This document shows, piece after piece, positions 12,588 to 13,859 of a stretch of DNA of 13,859 bases. This DNA comes from JBEKSX01 sp049516635. GTDB lineage: Bacteria; Bacteroidota; Ignavibacteria; Tepidaquicellales; OLB5. Each line of letters starts with the position of its first letter. Within the stretch, counting starts at the first letter, position 1. The position numbers were made by a program, and so were the translations under genes. The stretch lies in assembly GCA_049516635.1 (NCBI GenBank), contig JBEKSX010000083.1, positions 1-13,859 on the forward strand, read 5' to 3'. The notes under the pieces are model-generated. The model was not told the DNA's origin, ran no database searches, and saw only the letters and a list, made by a program, of their open reading frames with translations.

Positions 12588-13766
12588 ATGAATGAGATAG
12601 TTATCATTGCCGGGGCAAGAACACCGATCGGATCATTCAACGGGGCGCTCTCAAATTTCACAGCTCCCCAGCTTGGGTCTCTTGCAATAAAAGAAGTTGT
12701 ACACAGAACCCAAATTGAACCCGCATCTATCGACGAGGTTATCATGGGTTGTGTTCTTCAGGGGGGACTGGGACAGGCACCGGCACGCCAGGCTGCTCTG
12801 GGAGCAGGCATTCCCGAATCGGTTTCATGTTTGACCGTGAATAAAGTATGCAGTTCAGGCTTGAAGTCTGCAATGATTGGAACGCAGATGATCTTAGCGG
12901 GAGATGCTGAAATTATAGTCGCGGGAGGTATGGAATCCATGACAAACACTCCCTATTATCTCGATAAAGCCCGAAAGGGTTACAGAATGGGTGACGGTAA
13001 AATAATAGACGGGATGATACATGACGGGCTTTGGGACCCGTACAATAATTCACATATGGGGAATATCGCAGAAATGTGCGCCCGCGAATATCACATCACT
13101 CGCGAACAACAGGATGAGTATGCAAGACAGTCCTACGAGAAAGCTATAGATGCTATCGATAACGGATACTTCAAAGAACAGATGATACCCGCTGAAATAA
13201 CCGATAAAAAAGGCAGTGTAATAACATTTACCGAAGATGAAGAACCCAAAAAGGTAAATTTTGATAAAGCAGGAAAGCTAAAACCTGTGTTCGAAAAAGA
13301 CGGCACGGTTACGGCTTTTAATGCATCAAAGATTAATGACGGTGCAGGTGCGGTTATGATAATGTCAAAAACAAAAGCATCGAAGTTAATGCTTGAACCA
13401 ATGGCGCGGATAGCAGCTTATGCAACATACTCTCAAAAGCCCGAATGGTTTACAACAGCTCCTGCTTATGCCATCGCATTGGTCTGCAAAAAAGCCGATA
13501 TGACGAAGAATGATATTGATCTGTTCGAGATAAACGAGGCATTCGCGGTTGTCAGCTGTGCGGTGAATTCGATTGCAGGTCTTGACAATTCAAAAGTGAA
13601 TATCACAGGTGGTGCGGTTGCATTCGGTCATCCGATAGGCGCATCAGGCGCGATACTGCTCATAAGATTAATGTACAATCTAAAACGATTGAACAAGCGT
13701 TACGGCCTGGTTTCGCTATGCAACGGCGGAGGCGAAGCAACAGCGATGATCATTGAGCGGATGTAG
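12588..13766 (+). CDS. Acetyl-CoA acetyltransferase (thiolase)
   Basis: This 392-residue thiolase is most like acetyl-CoA C-acetyltransferase (AtoB/ThlA type), which joins or splits two acetyl-CoA units to or from acetoacetyl-CoA. The catalytic set is complete: C88 in VNKVCSSGLKSA (acyl-enzyme), NEAF in IFEINEAFAVV-like context, H348 in AFGHPIGASGA, and C378 in SLCNGGGEATAMII. The N-terminus IVIIAGARTPIGSFNGALS is typical. Degradative 3-ketoacyl-CoA thiolases share these motifs, so substrate chain length is not certain. A 3-hydroxyacyl-CoA dehydrogenase begins 54 bases downstream, suggesting a short-chain acyl-CoA pathway, either beta-oxidation or 3-hydroxybutyryl-CoA formation. Confidence 0.92.
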   Translation: MNEIVIIAGARTPIGSFNGALSNFTAPQLGSLAIKEVVHRTQIEPASIDEVIMGCVLQGGLGQAPARQAALGAGIPESVSCLTVNKVCSSGLKSAMIGTQMILAGDAEIIVAGGMESMTNTPYYLDKARKGYRMGDGKIIDGMIHDGLWDPYNNSHMGNIAEMCAREYHITREQQDEYARQSYEKAIDAIDNGYFKEQMIPAEITDKKGSVITFTEDEEPKKVNFDKAGKLKPVFEKDGTVTAFNASKINDGAGAVMIMSKTKASKLMLEPMARIAAYATYSQKPEWFTTAPAYAIALVCKKADMTKNDIDLFEINEAFAVVSCAVNSIAGLDNSKVNITGGAVAFGHPIGASGAILLIRLMYNLKRLNKRYGLVSLCNGGGEATAMIIERM

Positions 13767-13820
13767 AGCTAAGATAATTAATAGTAAAAACGAATCCAAT
13801 AAATAATTAAATAGAAATAA

Positions 13821-13859
13821 ATGGAGATACGAAATATTTCCGTGATCGGCTCCGGGACT
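13821..13859 (+). CDS. 3-hydroxyacyl-CoA (3-hydroxybutyryl-CoA) dehydrogenase, 5' end only
   Basis: Only 13 codons are in the window: MEIRNISVIGSGT. The strand plus G-x-G (VIGSGT) is the start of the NAD-binding Rossmann fold, and VIGSGTMG is the characteristic opening of 3-hydroxyacyl-CoA dehydrogenases. The thiolase gene upstream supports this. The gene runs off the window edge. Confidence 0.6.
   Translation, partial: MEIRNISVIGSGT

Overview
The window looks like a chromosome segment from an AT-rich member of the Bacteroidota / FCB group, and an Ignavibacteria-like lineage is my best guess. The grounds are TAnnTTTG promoter elements ahead of genes, a general lack of Shine-Dalgarno sequences, lipoproteins with a CarboxypepD_reg-like domain, and many interspersed hairpin repeats between genes. 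The assignment is inference; there is no rRNA or other phylogenetic marker beyond the housekeeping proteins.

Left part (1-3300) is an AT-rich accessory stretch. A tightly packed three-gene operon on the + strand (149-1599) reads toxin (RelE/HigB-like), XRE-family antitoxin with a long C-terminal tail, and a SecB-like chaperone. This is the layout of a toxin-antitoxin-chaperone (TAC) system and is the most interesting locus here. It is followed by a short palindromic repeat and a broken coding fragment (about 1665-1889). Two minus-strand genes come next: an unrecognised protein with a HEPN-like RNxxxH motif, and a lipoprotein.

Middle part (3312-3945) holds no convincing gene. It is a pile-up of at least five kinds of interspersed repeat, including a 144-bp element made of nested hairpins that recurs at 9896-10035. 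Smaller hairpin modules are nested inside larger repeats here and at 5146-5260 and 6948-7037.

Right part (3946-end) is metabolic and housekeeping, all on the + strand: a secreted serine beta-lactamase-like hydrolase; 1-pyrroline-5-carboxylate (glutamate semialdehyde) dehydrogenase; L-2-hydroxyglutarate oxidase; a small lipoprotein whose probable signal peptide contains an in-frame TGA; succinate-CoA ligase beta subunit; the GatB subunit of the tRNA amidotransferase, 1 nt from triosephosphate isomerase; acetyl-CoA acetyltransferase; and the first codons of a 3-hydroxyacyl-CoA dehydrogenase. Together these suggest amino-acid (proline/glutamate) and acyl-CoA breakdown feeding the TCA cycle, beside glycolysis and translation functions. 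The genes are mostly separated by repeats and are probably several transcription units. No tRNA, rRNA, CRISPR array or intact transposase gene was seen.
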